From: Flavobacterium plurextorum
Lineage (GTDB): Bacteria > Bacteroidota > Bacteroidia > Flavobacteriales > Flavobacteriaceae
Direction of reading: 5' to 3'
Assembly (NCBI RefSeq): GCF_002217395.1
Contig: NZ_MUHD01000003.1
Coordinates: 52,060-116,059, forward strand
DNA: 64,000 bases
Shown: positions 8,208-17,774 of the stretch, one piece after another
How positions within the stretch are numbered: the stretch's first letter is position 1
Layout of the letters: the number at the start of each line of letters is the position of its first letter
Translations under genes and position numbers: made by a program
The notes under the pieces: generated by a model
Databases searched by the model: none
What the model was told of the DNA's origin: nothing
Seen by the model: the letters and a program-made list of their open reading frames with translations, nothing else

Positions 8208-10535
8208 TTACTCTACCATAATTTCATCAACAAACAGCCAAGCCGATTGTCCTTCGCCTGGATGACCTTTAGGACACTGCCCTAAATTCTTGGCTGTAAC
8301 GCGGACAAACTTAGCTTTTTGCTCTGCAAACTTAGCTGTAAAATCTTTTATTTGAATGTCCTTTTCAGAAGCTGCAATAGAGTTCGTCTCTGTTTTTACT
8401 TCTTTAAAAGTAACGCCATCCTGAGATACTTCAAATTTCACATATTGCGGCAGGAATATCCATTGGCTCCAATTTTGAATACATCCCAAAGTAATACTGC
8501 TTATTGATGTACTTGCTCCCAAATCTATGGTAGCTATTAGATCATTTTCATTGAAACCATGCCATTGTTTGCCAATATCTTTTGTTCCTCTAAAACCATC
8601 AATTAATGTATTAACTCCGTTAGCACGATAATGACTGCTGTTGGCATTTGTGTAACTTATTGTTTTTCCAGTTGCTTTATTGAAGGTAAAAGATTGTTCT
8701 GCAGGTTTTGCACTCACTACTTTATTATTTATAACCGTGATTGCTTTTACCGTCATAGAACTATTTACTACAAATGGTTTTTCATATTTAATGCTGTTTG
8801 TAGACGGTGCGCTTCCGTCAGTTGTATAATAAATTACAGCCTCTATTTGATCTGTATCAAGTGCTATAAAAAGTTTATTGTTTTCGACTACAGGTTTAAT
8901 ATCTACTTTGAAATTTCCTTTTGAATAACGGATTCCTCTTTGCTCAAAACCTACTAAATGAGGTTGCAAACGTTCAGCAAAATTTTTCCAATCACGCTGC
9001 TCTTTTTTAGACCACAACACTTCAGCTAATGCAAGCATACGAGGCAGAATCATATATTTAACATGTTCTGCAGTACTTATGTATTCTGTCCATAAATTGG
9101 CTTGTGCACCCAAAACACGTTTAGCTTCTTCGGTAGTTAATTCTACAGGAATTGGGTCATAATTATATACTTTTTTCAGCGTATTAAATCCGCCAATTGC
9201 AAGAGGTTCTGTTTCAGGATCACCTTGATAATGGTCAAAATAATATGGAGAACCTGGTGTCATCACTACATCATGTCCCATTTTTGCTGCTTCGATTCCG
9301 CCTGCCTCTCCGCGCCAGCTCATAACAGTAGCTTCTGGAGCCAATCCGCCTTCAAGAATTTCATCCCAACCAATCATTTTTCTGTTATTCGAAACCAAGA
9401 ATTTTTCCATTCTGCGAATGAAATAGCTTTGTAATTCTTTTTCGTCTTTCAATTGTTCCGTTTTCATTCTGGCTTGACATTTAGCACAATGTTTCCAGCT
9501 CGTTTTGTCTACTTCATCTCCTCCAATATGAATATATTTTGAAGGGAAAATTGCCATTACTTCTGTTAATACATCTTGCAAGAAAGTAAAAGCCTGATCG
9601 TTTCCTGCACAATAGTTACTTTCGACTTTACTGGCTAAGAAATTACCTGATTGTGCAAAATTATTCTTAGAATTACACGAAAGTTCTGGATATGCCGCCA
9701 TTGCAGCTTCTGAGTGACCAGGCATTTCAATCTCTGGCACAACTGTAATATTTCTTGTTTTAGCATAAGCTACAATTTCTTTGGCTTGTTCTTGAGTATA
9801 ATAACCGCCGTAAGTCGATTTGCGTCTGTCAGCATTAAACTCTATTTCAGCCCAATTCCATGATTTTCCCCAATCATCAACTCTCCAAGCGGCTTGTTGG
9901 GTAAGTTTAGGATACTTTTTAATTTCTAAACGCCAACCTGCTCCATCGACTAAGTGCCAATGAAAAACATTCATTTTGTAAGCTGCCAGTAAATCAATAA
10001 ATTCTTTTACCAATTCTGGAGAAGCAAAATGACGACTGACATCAAGCATCATACCTCTCCACTGAAAGCGTGGATAATCTTTTATTTCCATACTTGGAAT
10101 TTGAACCAAATCATTTGTACGGCTAAAAGGCAGTGTTTGCAGTAAAGATTGTACGCCGTAAAATAATCCTTTGGATGTATTGGCTTTGATGTGAATTACT
10201 TTTGGATTTACAGAAAGTAAATATCCTTCGTCTCCAATTTCTTTGATTTTTTCGATACTAAAAACAATCTCTTTTCCACTTGTTTTAGTACTGTTTAATT
10301 CAAATCCTGTAACTCGTTTTACATATTCTTTAAAAAAGTGAACTACTTTTTCGGCTGCTGCATCTTTCTTATCAACTTTTATAAAAGTAGAATTATCAAA
10401 GGAAAAGCTGCCTTGTTTGATTTCTAAACTTATGGGCTGTGGTATTATATGAACGGACTCCTGCGCCTGCAAATGCATTGAAAAGCTCAATACAATTGCT
10501 AAAATTAAGTTTGTGGTTATTTTTTTGGTTTTCAT
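8208..10535 (-). CDS. GH20 beta-N-acetylhexosaminidase with C-terminal carbohydrate-binding domain
   Basis: A 775-residue secreted exo-hexosaminidase that would remove terminal GlcNAc or GalNAc from glycans. After a signal peptide (cut near MHLQAQ) comes the GH20b alpha/beta domain (about 28-155), then the TIM barrel with GMMLDVSRHFAS, FHWHLVDGAGWRLEIKKYP and the catalytic pair Asp340-Glu341 in HIGGDEVDK. Residues about 555-615 match the HexB/chitobiase C-terminal domain (YYTTDGSAPS), and about 622-775 look like an F5/8-type C (CBM32-like) module. The next gene upstream is another GH20, separated by a terminator, so the pair may be transcribed apart. In an N-glycan locus it would act on antennae or on the chitobiose core. 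Confidence 0.95.
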   Translation of the reverse strand: MKTKKITTNLILAIVLSFSMHLQAQESVHIIPQPISLEIKQGSFSFDNSTFIKVDKKDAAAEKVVHFFKEYVKRVTGFELNSTKTSGKEIVFSIEKIKEIGDEGYLLSVNPKVIHIKANTSKGLFYGVQSLLQTLPFSRTNDLVQIPSMEIKDYPRFQWRGMMLDVSRHFASPELVKEFIDLLAAYKMNVFHWHLVDGAGWRLEIKKYPKLTQQAAWRVDDWGKSWNWAEIEFNADRRKSTYGGYYTQEQAKEIVAYAKTRNITVVPEIEMPGHSEAAMAAYPELSCNSKNNFAQSGNFLASKVESNYCAGNDQAFTFLQDVLTEVMAIFPSKYIHIGGDEVDKTSWKHCAKCQARMKTEQLKDEKELQSYFIRRMEKFLVSNNRKMIGWDEILEGGLAPEATVMSWRGEAGGIEAAKMGHDVVMTPGSPYYFDHYQGDPETEPLAIGGFNTLKKVYNYDPIPVELTTEEAKRVLGAQANLWTEYISTAEHVKYMILPRMLALAEVLWSKKEQRDWKNFAERLQPHLVGFEQRGIRYSKGNFKVDIKPVVENNKLFIALDTDQIEAVIYYTTDGSAPSTNSIKYEKPFVVNSSMTVKAITVINNKVVSAKPAEQSFTFNKATGKTISYTNANSSHYRANGVNTLIDGFRGTKDIGKQWHGFNENDLIATIDLGASTSISSITLGCIQNWSQWIFLPQYVKFEVSQDGVTFKEVKTETNSIAASEKDIQIKDFTAKFAEQKAKFVRVTAKNLGQCPKGHPGEGQSAWLFVDEIMVE

Positions 10536-10610
10536 TACTTGATATAATTAGCTAAAAGTTAATTTTTGAAAATCAAATTTCGTTTTGATCTTCGAAGTTG
10601 GACAAATGAC

Positions 10611-10640
10611 AAAAGACAGCCCAAATTGAGCTGTCTTTTT
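10611..10640 (-). terminator. Terminator between the two GH20 genes
   Basis: A clean hairpin: AAAAGACAGC and GCTGTCTTTTT with a short loop, 15 bases beyond the stop of the upstream GH20 and 75 bases before the start of the next. Both flanks suit termination. It suggests the two GH20 genes are not one simple transcript. Confidence 0.85.
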
Positions 10641-10655
10641 ATTTATTGCATGTTA

Positions 10656-12290
10656 TTATTGCTCTTTAAAATAATTTGCTCCCCACATGGTATAACGTTT
10701 TTTCATGGTTTCAATTTTTGTTTGAAATTGAGTCCAATCTTTTTTATCTTTTGGAGACCATAAAACTTCACTTAAGGCACTCAAACGTGGAAATATCATG
10801 TATTCTACTTTGGCAGGATTTGCCATATATTCTGTCCACACATTTCCTTGCGCTCCCATAACGTATTTTGCCTGCTGCTCATTCAACTCTTTAGGAATTG
10901 GCTCGTAGCTGTATACTTTTTCTAATGGCAAGAAACCTCCAATGGTAACTTCTTTTTCGTTTTTAGTTTGCGAATGATCTAAATAAACGTGGCTTCCCGG
11001 AGTCATAATAACCTGATGATTTTCTTTTGCTGCAGCAATTCCGCCAGCTTCTCCCTGCCAGCTCATAACGATAGCATTTGGAGCTAAACCTCCTTCTAAA
11101 ATTTCATCCCAGCCAATTATAGTTCTTCCTTTTCCGTTCACATATTTTTCGATACGTTGAATAAAATAACTCTGAAGACCGTGTTCATCTTTTAAACCTT
11201 TTTCTTTTATCATCTGCTGGCAAAATTCGCTTTTTTTCCAAGCGTCTTTTGGAGCTTCATCACCGCCTATATGAATGTATTTTGAAGGGAATAACGCGAT
11301 TACTTCATCCAACACATCTTCTAGGAATTTAAACGTGTTTTCTGTCGGAACAAAAATATCAGCATGTACGCCCCAAGTTTCTTGAACGATCTTATTTCTT
11401 CCGTTGGCCATTTCTTGCTTACTCTTATCTGAAATCATATTAGCAGGAAGATTGGTTTTCTCATTTGGAAAACAGCTCAACTCAGGATAAGCAGCAATTG
11501 CGGCACTGCTGTGTCCCGGCATTTCAATTTCTGGAATTACTGTAATAAATCTATCTGAAGCATATTTTACAATATCTTTTACTTCTTCTTGTGTGTAAAA
11601 ACCTCCTTCTGGTGTATTATCACTTCCTTTACCTGGATATCTGCCAACAATACTTCCGTTTCTTTTTGAACCAATTTCAGTAAGTTTAGGATACTTTTTA
11701 ATTTCAATTCTCCAACCTTGATCTTCGGTTAAATGCCAATGAAAATAATTCAATTTATGCAATGCTAAATAGTCAATGTATTTTTTAACGAATGCCACTG
11801 AGAAAAAATGGCGTCCAACATCCAGCATAGCGCCTCTGTAAGCAAAACGTGGTTCGTCTTGTACATTTACTGATGCAATAGCAAGATTACTGCTTTTTTC
11901 TGCTGGCAGTAACTGAATAAGGGTTTGAATTCCGTAGAAAGTTCCAATAGGCGAATTTCCTGTAATTTCGACACCATTTTTATCAGATTTCAAACTATAT
12001 CCTTCACCTTTAAGACCTTGAATATTCTTAAGACTTGTTAATTTGATATAATTCTTGGTTGCTTTTTTAACTACTGGCAATACAAAACCATAGTAATCAG
12101 ATAAATAACCATTTAAAAAAGCTGCCGAAGCATTATCTTCTTTATTGGCAGCGACCAAACTTGTTTGTGCATTAATCACAAAACTTCCAGTGTTTTTAAC
12201 AACTTTTACTGGTTGCGGAATAATATTTACTTCTTGTGCAAACGACAGTGTGCAGCATAACAGAAGCGAAAAGAGAAATGACTTAACCAT
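10656..12290 (-). CDS. GH20 beta-N-acetylhexosaminidase
   Basis: A 544-residue secreted GH20 enzyme without the extra C-terminal domains of its neighbour. The signal peptide ends near LSFAQ. GH20b domain about 22-150, then the barrel with GAMLDVGRHFFS, YFHWHLTEDQGWRIEIKKYP, and catalytic Asp344-Glu345 in HIGGDEAPKDAW. The last motif WTEYMANPAKVEYM is typical of the family. The HIGGDEAPK form and the insert around 215-300 differ from the 775-residue paralogue (HIGGDEVDK), so the two probably differ in linkage or aglycone preference. It acts in the periplasm or outer membrane on beta-linked GlcNAc/GalNAc. Upstream lie three small hairpins and no clear promoter. Confidence 0.95.
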   Translation of the reverse strand: MVKSFLFSLLLCCTLSFAQEVNIIPQPVKVVKNTGSFVINAQTSLVAANKEDNASAAFLNGYLSDYYGFVLPVVKKATKNYIKLTSLKNIQGLKGEGYSLKSDKNGVEITGNSPIGTFYGIQTLIQLLPAEKSSNLAIASVNVQDEPRFAYRGAMLDVGRHFFSVAFVKKYIDYLALHKLNYFHWHLTEDQGWRIEIKKYPKLTEIGSKRNGSIVGRYPGKGSDNTPEGGFYTQEEVKDIVKYASDRFITVIPEIEMPGHSSAAIAAYPELSCFPNEKTNLPANMISDKSKQEMANGRNKIVQETWGVHADIFVPTENTFKFLEDVLDEVIALFPSKYIHIGGDEAPKDAWKKSEFCQQMIKEKGLKDEHGLQSYFIQRIEKYVNGKGRTIIGWDEILEGGLAPNAIVMSWQGEAGGIAAAKENHQVIMTPGSHVYLDHSQTKNEKEVTIGGFLPLEKVYSYEPIPKELNEQQAKYVMGAQGNVWTEYMANPAKVEYMIFPRLSALSEVLWSPKDKKDWTQFQTKIETMKKRYTMWGANYFKEQ

Positions 12291-12387
12291 ATTTACTATT
12301 TTTTAATTATTTTAAAACTATAAATTCTCTATGTGTACGATAACACTTTTTAAGCAAATCATAATAAATTTATCTAATTATTATAAT

Positions 12388-12516
12388 CCCGATCTCGAAA
12401 AATCGGGAAGGAATAAATTTTAGACCAAAACTGGTCAGCTAATTTTTGTCATTTCGACGAAGGAGAAATGACAATATTGTGTTTAAACTTTGTTCCCGAA
12501 GCTTTAAGCTTCGGGA
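12388..12516. repeat. Cluster of three short hairpin repeats
   Basis: Three perfect inverted repeats lie in the spacer between the FAH gene and the GH20 gene: CCCGAT...ATCGGG (12388-12407), GTCATTTC...GAAATGAC (12448-12472), and TCCCGAAGCTTTAAGCTTCGGGA-like arms (12494-12516). They resemble the short mobile-looking hairpin modules that also occur inside the longer intergenic elements of this window. The last one could terminate the fucose operon. A CTATGTGT remnant near 12328 hints at a decayed long element. Confidence 0.6.
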
Positions 12517-12547
12517 CTAAGTGTTATAATTAACAAGCTGCGTTACT

Positions 12548-13402
12548 CTATTTCGTGTAAGCTACAGCATGTTGTTTACTGCTGCCTAAACCATCCATTC
12601 CTAATTCAATCACATCTCCTGCTTTGATGTAAATAGGTTCTGGTTTAATTCCTAAACCTACACCTGGAGGAGTTCCTGTACTGATAATATCACCAGGAAG
12701 CAATGTCATAAACTGGCTTAAATAATGCACTAAAAACGGAATTTTGAATACCAAATTTGAGGTATTACTGTTTTGGAACTTTTTCCCGTTTACAGTTAGC
12801 CACATTGGTATATTATTCACATCTGCAATTTCGTCCTGAGTTGCCAAAAAAGGTCCAAGCGGCGCAAATGTATCGCTTCCTTTTCCTTTTGCCCATTGTC
12901 CGCCTCTTTCAATCTGAAAAGCTCTTTCGCTGTAATCATTCAATAAAGCATAACCTGCAACATAATCTAAAGCATCAGCCTCTTCAACATAACTTGCTTT
13001 TTTACCCACTACAAAAGCCAGCTCAATTTCCCAATCCGTTTTTTCGCTGTTCTTTGGAATAATCAAATTATCATTTGGTCCGCACAGTGAAGTTGTAGAT
13101 TTAAAAAAGATAATTGGCTCTGCCGGAATCGGTGCATTGGTTTCTAAACAATGATCTACATAATTTAATCCAATACAAATTATTTTTGAAGGTCGTGCTA
13201 CTGGAGAACCTAAACGTACATTTGAATCTACTTCTGGTAAAACAGGGTTATTTTCTAATGCTTTTTTTAATTTCTCTAGTCCGTTTTCTTCAAAAAATGC
13301 TTCATTATAATCTGTTACTATTGAAGATACATCAAATCTCTTTTCATCTATTAAAATACCTGGTTTTTCTTTACCGGTTTCTCCAAATCGTATTAGTTTC
13401 AT
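12548..13402 (-). CDS. FAH-family hydrolase, probable 2,4-diketo-3-deoxy-L-fuconate hydrolase
   Basis: A 284-residue fumarylacetoacetate hydrolase-fold protein. A small N-terminal domain (1-65) precedes the catalytic domain with IICIGLNYVDHC, PIIFFKSTTSLCGPND, DWEIELAFVVGKKAS (metal-binding acidic residues), LNDYSERAFQ, and the C-terminal TGTPPGVGLG. This FAH subgroup includes enzymes that cleave 2,4-diketo-3-deoxy sugar acids. Here it is the last gene of a block with an SDR, a UxaA-type dehydratase, FucP and LutABC, so the most likely reaction is hydrolysis of 2,4-diketo-3-deoxy-L-fuconate to pyruvate and lactate. This is context-based inference; the fold is certain. It acts in the cytoplasm. 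Confidence 0.85.
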   Translation of the reverse strand: MKLIRFGETGKEKPGILIDEKRFDVSSIVTDYNEAFFEENGLEKLKKALENNPVLPEVDSNVRLGSPVARPSKIICIGLNYVDHCLETNAPIPAEPIIFFKSTTSLCGPNDNLIIPKNSEKTDWEIELAFVVGKKASYVEEADALDYVAGYALLNDYSERAFQIERGGQWAKGKGSDTFAPLGPFLATQDEIADVNNIPMWLTVNGKKFQNSNTSNLVFKIPFLVHYLSQFMTLLPGDIISTGTPPGVGLGIKPEPIYIKAGDVIELGMDGLGSSKQHAVAYTK

Positions 13403-13461
13403 TTTATTCTTATTTAATATATTATACTTTGTCTTATTTGTTCAAAAATTATTCTTGCCGT

Positions 13462-14046
13462 TTATTCAATTACATAAATCACAGCACTTCTAGCTCCATG
13501 CGCTCCTATTACCAATGATTGTTCAATGTCGGCTGTTTTAGATGGTCCTGCTATAAAAGCACCGAATCCTTCTTTTGATACATCTATTTTCTCATAAGCT
13601 TGATGTAAAGTGTCAACAATATTTTTTCTCTCGATTACTAAAACCAAATGCTGACAAATAAAAGGAACTAGTCTGTTTATCATTTGACTTTCATAAATCC
13701 ATACAGCTCCATTTTCGGCAACTCCAATTGTTCCTTTAACATAAGCTTTTTCTACTTTCTCTAATTCAGATGCTGCTAAAAAAGCGGCTTGTTCATCTAC
13801 TTCACCAAGTGCAGCGATTGTATTTATAACAAAAATTCCATTCTGCTTATCAGCTTTTAATTGATCTTTCAGCATTGTAATATCTGTAATCAATTCGGTT
13901 TTCCCGCCAATACTTTCTAAAACTGTTTTAAACTGCGCATATACATCATCATACTGAATTACAACGCTGCTGTCAACAACAGGAATCTCAATAAATTCAG
14001 GCTGATTCATTGCTATAGCATTCAATATGTTTTCTCTTGCGTTCAT
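13462..14046 (-). CDS. lutC: LutC-like lactate utilisation protein (LUD domain)
   Basis: A 194-residue LUD-domain protein, the usual length for LutC. LutABC oxidises L-lactate to pyruvate; LutC is a small subunit whose exact role is not settled. Recognisable features are the N-terminal MNARENILNAI, the central GTIGVAENGAVWIYES, the VPFICQHLVLVIERKNIV strand-helix, and the C-terminal FIAGPSKTADIEQSLVIGAHG, which is the LUD signature for ligand binding. It lies 19 bases downstream of lutB and 59 bases upstream of the FAH gene, all on the minus strand. Its placement directly beside the diketo-fuconate hydrolase fits use of the lactate that enzyme releases. Confidence 0.9.
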   Translation of the reverse strand: MNARENILNAIAMNQPEFIEIPVVDSSVVIQYDDVYAQFKTVLESIGGKTELITDITMLKDQLKADKQNGIFVINTIAALGEVDEQAAFLAASELEKVEKAYVKGTIGVAENGAVWIYESQMINRLVPFICQHLVLVIERKNIVDTLHQAYEKIDVSKEGFGAFIAGPSKTADIEQSLVIGAHGARSAVIYVIE

Positions 14047-14065
14047 TTCTTTGTTATCTGATATT

Positions 14066-15439
14066 TTAATTTTGGCTTTTCTTATTCTTTAAATACCAAT
14101 CTCTAAAAGATTCCTTTGGAGGAACTGGCATTTCTCTTTGCTTGAACCAAACATTTAGTTTATTATTTACCATAAAAGGGAATAGCTGCATACTCTTTCT
14201 CCCAACTTTTCCCATCAAACGATAGATTTTAGGATTTGAAAACAGGAAATTCATTCCTTTCATGCTTATTTTTTTACTTGTCGCAGCATAACCTTCGGAA
14301 ACAATCACTTGTCTCCATTTCCATAACTGTTCATGAATATTGATTTTTACCGGGCATACGTTAGTGCAGCTTCCGCATAAAGTTGAAGCAAAAGGCAGAT
14401 CGGCATTGGCTTTCATATCTAAATTTGGATTCAGAATAGAACCAATAGGTCCTGCAACAGCTGTATGGTAACTATGTCCGCCGCTTCTGCGATATACGGG
14501 ACAAGTGTTGAAACATGCAGCGCAGCGAATGCATTTTAAGGAATTTCTAAAATCATCTCTTCCCAGTTGTTTACTGCGGCCATTATCTACAATGACAATG
14601 TGCATTTCCTGATTGGGTCTTGGTTTATGAAAGTGGCTTGAATACGTTGTAATAGGCTGACCTGTGGCGCTTCTGGCTAGTAATCTCAAAAACACAGACA
14701 GATGCTCTGCTTTTGGAATTAATTTCTCAAAGCCCATGCAGGCAATGTGTACAGGTGCTGTGTGTGCTCCCATATCGGCATTTCCTTCATTGGTGCAAAC
14801 TACAAAACCGCCTGTCTCTGCAATAGCAAAATTAACGCCGGTAATCGCCAGTTCCGATTCTACAAACTTATTTCGCAAGTGTTGCCTCGCTGCCTCGGTT
14901 AAATATTGCGGATCATTATTTCCTTTTTCTGTTTGTAAATGCTCATGAAAAGTGGCGCTTACATCTTCTTTTTTTAAGTGAATTGCCGGCAGTACAATAT
15001 GACTTGGCGGTTCTTTCCTGAATTGAACAATACGTTCTCCAAGATCTGTATCCACTACTTCTATTCCGTTATGCTGCAAATATTCATTCAAATGACATTC
15101 TTCGGTAAGCATGCTCTTGCTCTTCACAATTTTCTGAATACCGTGCTTTTTGATGATTTTATGAACAATTTCATTGTGTTCTTTGGCATCTGACGCCCAA
15201 TGAACTTTTATACCATTTGCAGTGGCTTTTTCTTCAAATTCTTTTAAATAATTGGAAAGATTAGAAAGTGTTGCGTTCTTAATCTGAGATCCCCATTCGC
15301 GCAGCTGCTCCCATTCGGGCAAACCATGCGCAGCTTTGTCTCGTTTTTCACGAACAAACCATAAAGTTTCGTCGTGCCAATCGGTTCTTGGCTCGTCTGC
15401 TATAAACTTTTCTGCTAAATCAGCATGGGTTGCTTTCAT
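14066..15439 (-). CDS. lutB: LutB-like iron-sulfur protein of lactate oxidation
   Basis: A 457-residue LutB protein: an N-terminal LUD domain (about 55-290, with AIAETGGFVVCTNEGNAD) followed by a ferredoxin-type region with two cysteine clusters, CIRCAACFNTCPVYRRSGG and LCGSCTNVCPVKI, for two [4Fe-4S] centres. A C-terminal helical tail ends in PVPPKESFRDWY. It carries electrons from lactate, with LutA and LutC, probably to menaquinone. The gene starts 2 bases after the GH95 fucosidase stop, so it is translationally close-coupled to a fucosidase, and lutC follows after 19 bases. lutA is separated from lutB by the fucosidase, an unusual order compared with the contiguous lutABC of Bacillus. Confidence 0.93.
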   Translation of the reverse strand: MKATHADLAEKFIADEPRTDWHDETLWFVREKRDKAAHGLPEWEQLREWGSQIKNATLSNLSNYLKEFEEKATANGIKVHWASDAKEHNEIVHKIIKKHGIQKIVKSKSMLTEECHLNEYLQHNGIEVVDTDLGERIVQFRKEPPSHIVLPAIHLKKEDVSATFHEHLQTEKGNNDPQYLTEAARQHLRNKFVESELAITGVNFAIAETGGFVVCTNEGNADMGAHTAPVHIACMGFEKLIPKAEHLSVFLRLLARSATGQPITTYSSHFHKPRPNQEMHIVIVDNGRSKQLGRDDFRNSLKCIRCAACFNTCPVYRRSGGHSYHTAVAGPIGSILNPNLDMKANADLPFASTLCGSCTNVCPVKINIHEQLWKWRQVIVSEGYAATSKKISMKGMNFLFSNPKIYRLMGKVGRKSMQLFPFMVNNKLNVWFKQREMPVPPKESFRDWYLKNKKSQN

Positions 15440-15441
15440 AA

Positions 15442-17697
15442 TTACTTTTTACTAATCTCTTTCAATTCTGCATTAAACGTATAACTTTTACCAGGCTGTG
15501 TCGTGATTTCAATATTGTTATTACCGCTTTGCACTTTACAAACTCCGCCAACTTTTGAAAGTACTTTTGTACTCACCAACTTACCTTCGTCCCATTTCAT
15601 ATCTACTTCAAACCCGCCTCTAGCACATAAACCTTTTACTTCTCCTTTTTCCCAAGTCTTTGGAAGTGCTGGAAGTAACTGAATTTTATCTGTTTGGCTT
15701 TGAATAAGCATTTCAGCCATAGCAGCAGTAATTCCAAAATTACCGTCTAGTTGAAACGGCGGATGATTGCAAAACAAATTTGGCAATGTATTGTATGTCA
15801 GTAATCCGCGAATCATAATGGCTGCACGATCGCCTTCGCCTAAACGCGCCCAAATTGCGCAACGCCAAGGCCAAGTCCATGAGCGGCGGCTGTCACCAAC
15901 AGTAGATTCAACTGTAAAAGGTGTGTTTTCATTTTTTCCAAAATTTCCACTTCTGCTGCGCAATGAAAGAATAGCTCCATTGGCCAGTTCCGGCGTAGTA
16001 GAAATACTAATTTGACGTCCTGGATATACCGCAAAAAGATGCGATGTATGGCGATGCTCGTCATTTGGATCATCACGATCTGCTTGCCATTCCTGCAATT
16101 GTCCCCATTTTCCAATTTTATTTGGAGCTAAACGGACTTGCATATCCGCTACTTTCTTTTGATAATCATTATCAATGCTAAGTGCTTTGGCTGCGTCCAG
16201 ATAGTTTTGGAACAAATCCCAAACCAACTGCTGATCCATCATTACTCCATCTTCACGCGGACCATGCTCAGGCGACCATCCATTTGGAACCATTAATTGT
16301 CCATTTGGCATCGTTTTTAAATTGTCTTCCCAATATTCGCAAACTTCTTTAATAATAGGATACGCCGTACGACGTAAATACTCATTATCCTTCGTAAATG
16401 CCCAATGTTCATATACATGTTGCGCATACCAAGCACTTGCAGGTATATTCCATTCCCAGCCATTTCCGCCAAATATATTTTGACTGGTTCGAGCTGTCCA
16501 GCCGCGTGTTTTTTCTCCAAAAGCTTTGCGAGTAGCAATACGACAAGGTTCTTGAGCTGCAACGATAAAATCAATCAATGGCAAATGACATTCTGATAAA
16601 TTAGTCGATTCGACTCCCCAATAATTCATTTGCACATTAATGTTATTGTGATAATCACTTGCCCAAGCAGGTGTATTACTATCATTCCATAAACCTTGCA
16701 AATTAGCTGGCAAGCCTCCACGACGAGAACTGCTTGCTAATAAATAGCGCCCATATTGGAACATCGTTTCTTCTAAATCGGGATCAACTCCACCAGCTGC
16801 ATATTTTTTTAATCGTTCATCTGTTGGCAAAGTTGAAGTAACTGCATCAGTGCTTCCTATATTGAGGTAAACGCGCGTTAGTATCGAACTCAAATCTTTT
16901 AAATGAGCTGCTCTAAGTTTTTCATAACCTTTGCTTTTTGCAGCTGATAATTCTTTTTCAATAAGCGGCATCGGATCTTCTCCTCGCCAATTTGATTTAT
17001 AATCGGGTTTATAATTTGTTCGGGCGTCCAAAATCAATGTCAATGAATTACAGTTCTCAAAGATCAAATTTGGTCCTTCATAACGTATTTTCCCTCCTTT
17101 ATTTTGCACTAAAAGTTTGGCTGCATATTTTAGATTATTTGGCATTTCTCCTATAAAACTTATACTGCTCATCGAAGCTTTGCTTATTGCTCCTTGAGCT
17201 GAACTAAGAGAAATAGTTCCTGAAAAACCATTTTTCGCATTAGCTTTATATTCAAAAACCATCACTTGATCTGGATAACTTGCAAAACCTTCCCGACTAA
17301 CTTTTATTTTATTCTGAATAAATTCAGTTTGATGGATTCCATTCGAAATATCAAGTGAGCGAGAATAATTAGAGAAAGCACTTTTGTCTGTAAAATCAAT
17401 TGTGATTTCTCCAAAATTGCGATATGAACCAAATCCATGATCACCTGTTTCATATTCTCCATCCCAGTTGTTATCACCCGACCAAAGGCTTTGTTCGTTA
17501 AACTGAATAACTTCTCGTTGTACTCCACCAAAAAACATAGCTCCCAACCGCCCATTGCCAATAGGTAAAGCTTCAGCAGACCATTTCACAGCCGGCTGTT
17601 TATACCATAGTTTTATGGGATGATTCTTCTGTGCCAGACAAACGGAATCAACAAATAATACAAGTACTAAAAGCGTAAATAATTTAATTTTATTCAT
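15442..17697 (-). CDS. GH95 alpha-L-fucosidase
   Basis: A 751-residue secreted fucosidase. The signal peptide ends near VCLAQ. The N-terminal beta-sandwich has the family opening LWYKQPAVKWSAEALPIGNG. The (alpha/alpha)6 catalytic domain contains LPANLQGLWND, NNINVQMNYWGVESTNLSE, NGWSPEHGPREDG and EHRHTSHLFAVYPG, and the C-terminal module has LLPALPKTWEKGEVKGLCARGG. GH95 enzymes are inverting, typically alpha-1,2-L-fucosidases (some act on galactose); the fucose-catabolic neighbours favour fucose. It is placed between lutA and lutB in the same operon, tying glycan cleavage to use of the released sugar. The protein acts outside the cytoplasm, unlike its operon partners. Confidence 0.93.
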   Translation of the reverse strand: MNKIKLFTLLVLVLFVDSVCLAQKNHPIKLWYKQPAVKWSAEALPIGNGRLGAMFFGGVQREVIQFNEQSLWSGDNNWDGEYETGDHGFGSYRNFGEITIDFTDKSAFSNYSRSLDISNGIHQTEFIQNKIKVSREGFASYPDQVMVFEYKANAKNGFSGTISLSSAQGAISKASMSSISFIGEMPNNLKYAAKLLVQNKGGKIRYEGPNLIFENCNSLTLILDARTNYKPDYKSNWRGEDPMPLIEKELSAAKSKGYEKLRAAHLKDLSSILTRVYLNIGSTDAVTSTLPTDERLKKYAAGGVDPDLEETMFQYGRYLLASSSRRGGLPANLQGLWNDSNTPAWASDYHNNINVQMNYWGVESTNLSECHLPLIDFIVAAQEPCRIATRKAFGEKTRGWTARTSQNIFGGNGWEWNIPASAWYAQHVYEHWAFTKDNEYLRRTAYPIIKEVCEYWEDNLKTMPNGQLMVPNGWSPEHGPREDGVMMDQQLVWDLFQNYLDAAKALSIDNDYQKKVADMQVRLAPNKIGKWGQLQEWQADRDDPNDEHRHTSHLFAVYPGRQISISTTPELANGAILSLRSRSGNFGKNENTPFTVESTVGDSRRSWTWPWRCAIWARLGEGDRAAIMIRGLLTYNTLPNLFCNHPPFQLDGNFGITAAMAEMLIQSQTDKIQLLPALPKTWEKGEVKGLCARGGFEVDMKWDEGKLVSTKVLSKVGGVCKVQSGNNNIEITTQPGKSYTFNAELKEISKK

Positions 17698-17774
17698 TAT
17701 TTTGAATATGCAATTAATGATGAATATATCATTTACTCCCTCGATTTAAGTCGAAGAAATTTTCTAATCTCTTA

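Noticed and set aside
13114..13518. Plus-strand ORF of 134 codons
   Set aside because: Lies antisense across the FAH gene start and into lutC; composition is that of reverse-complemented coding DNA.
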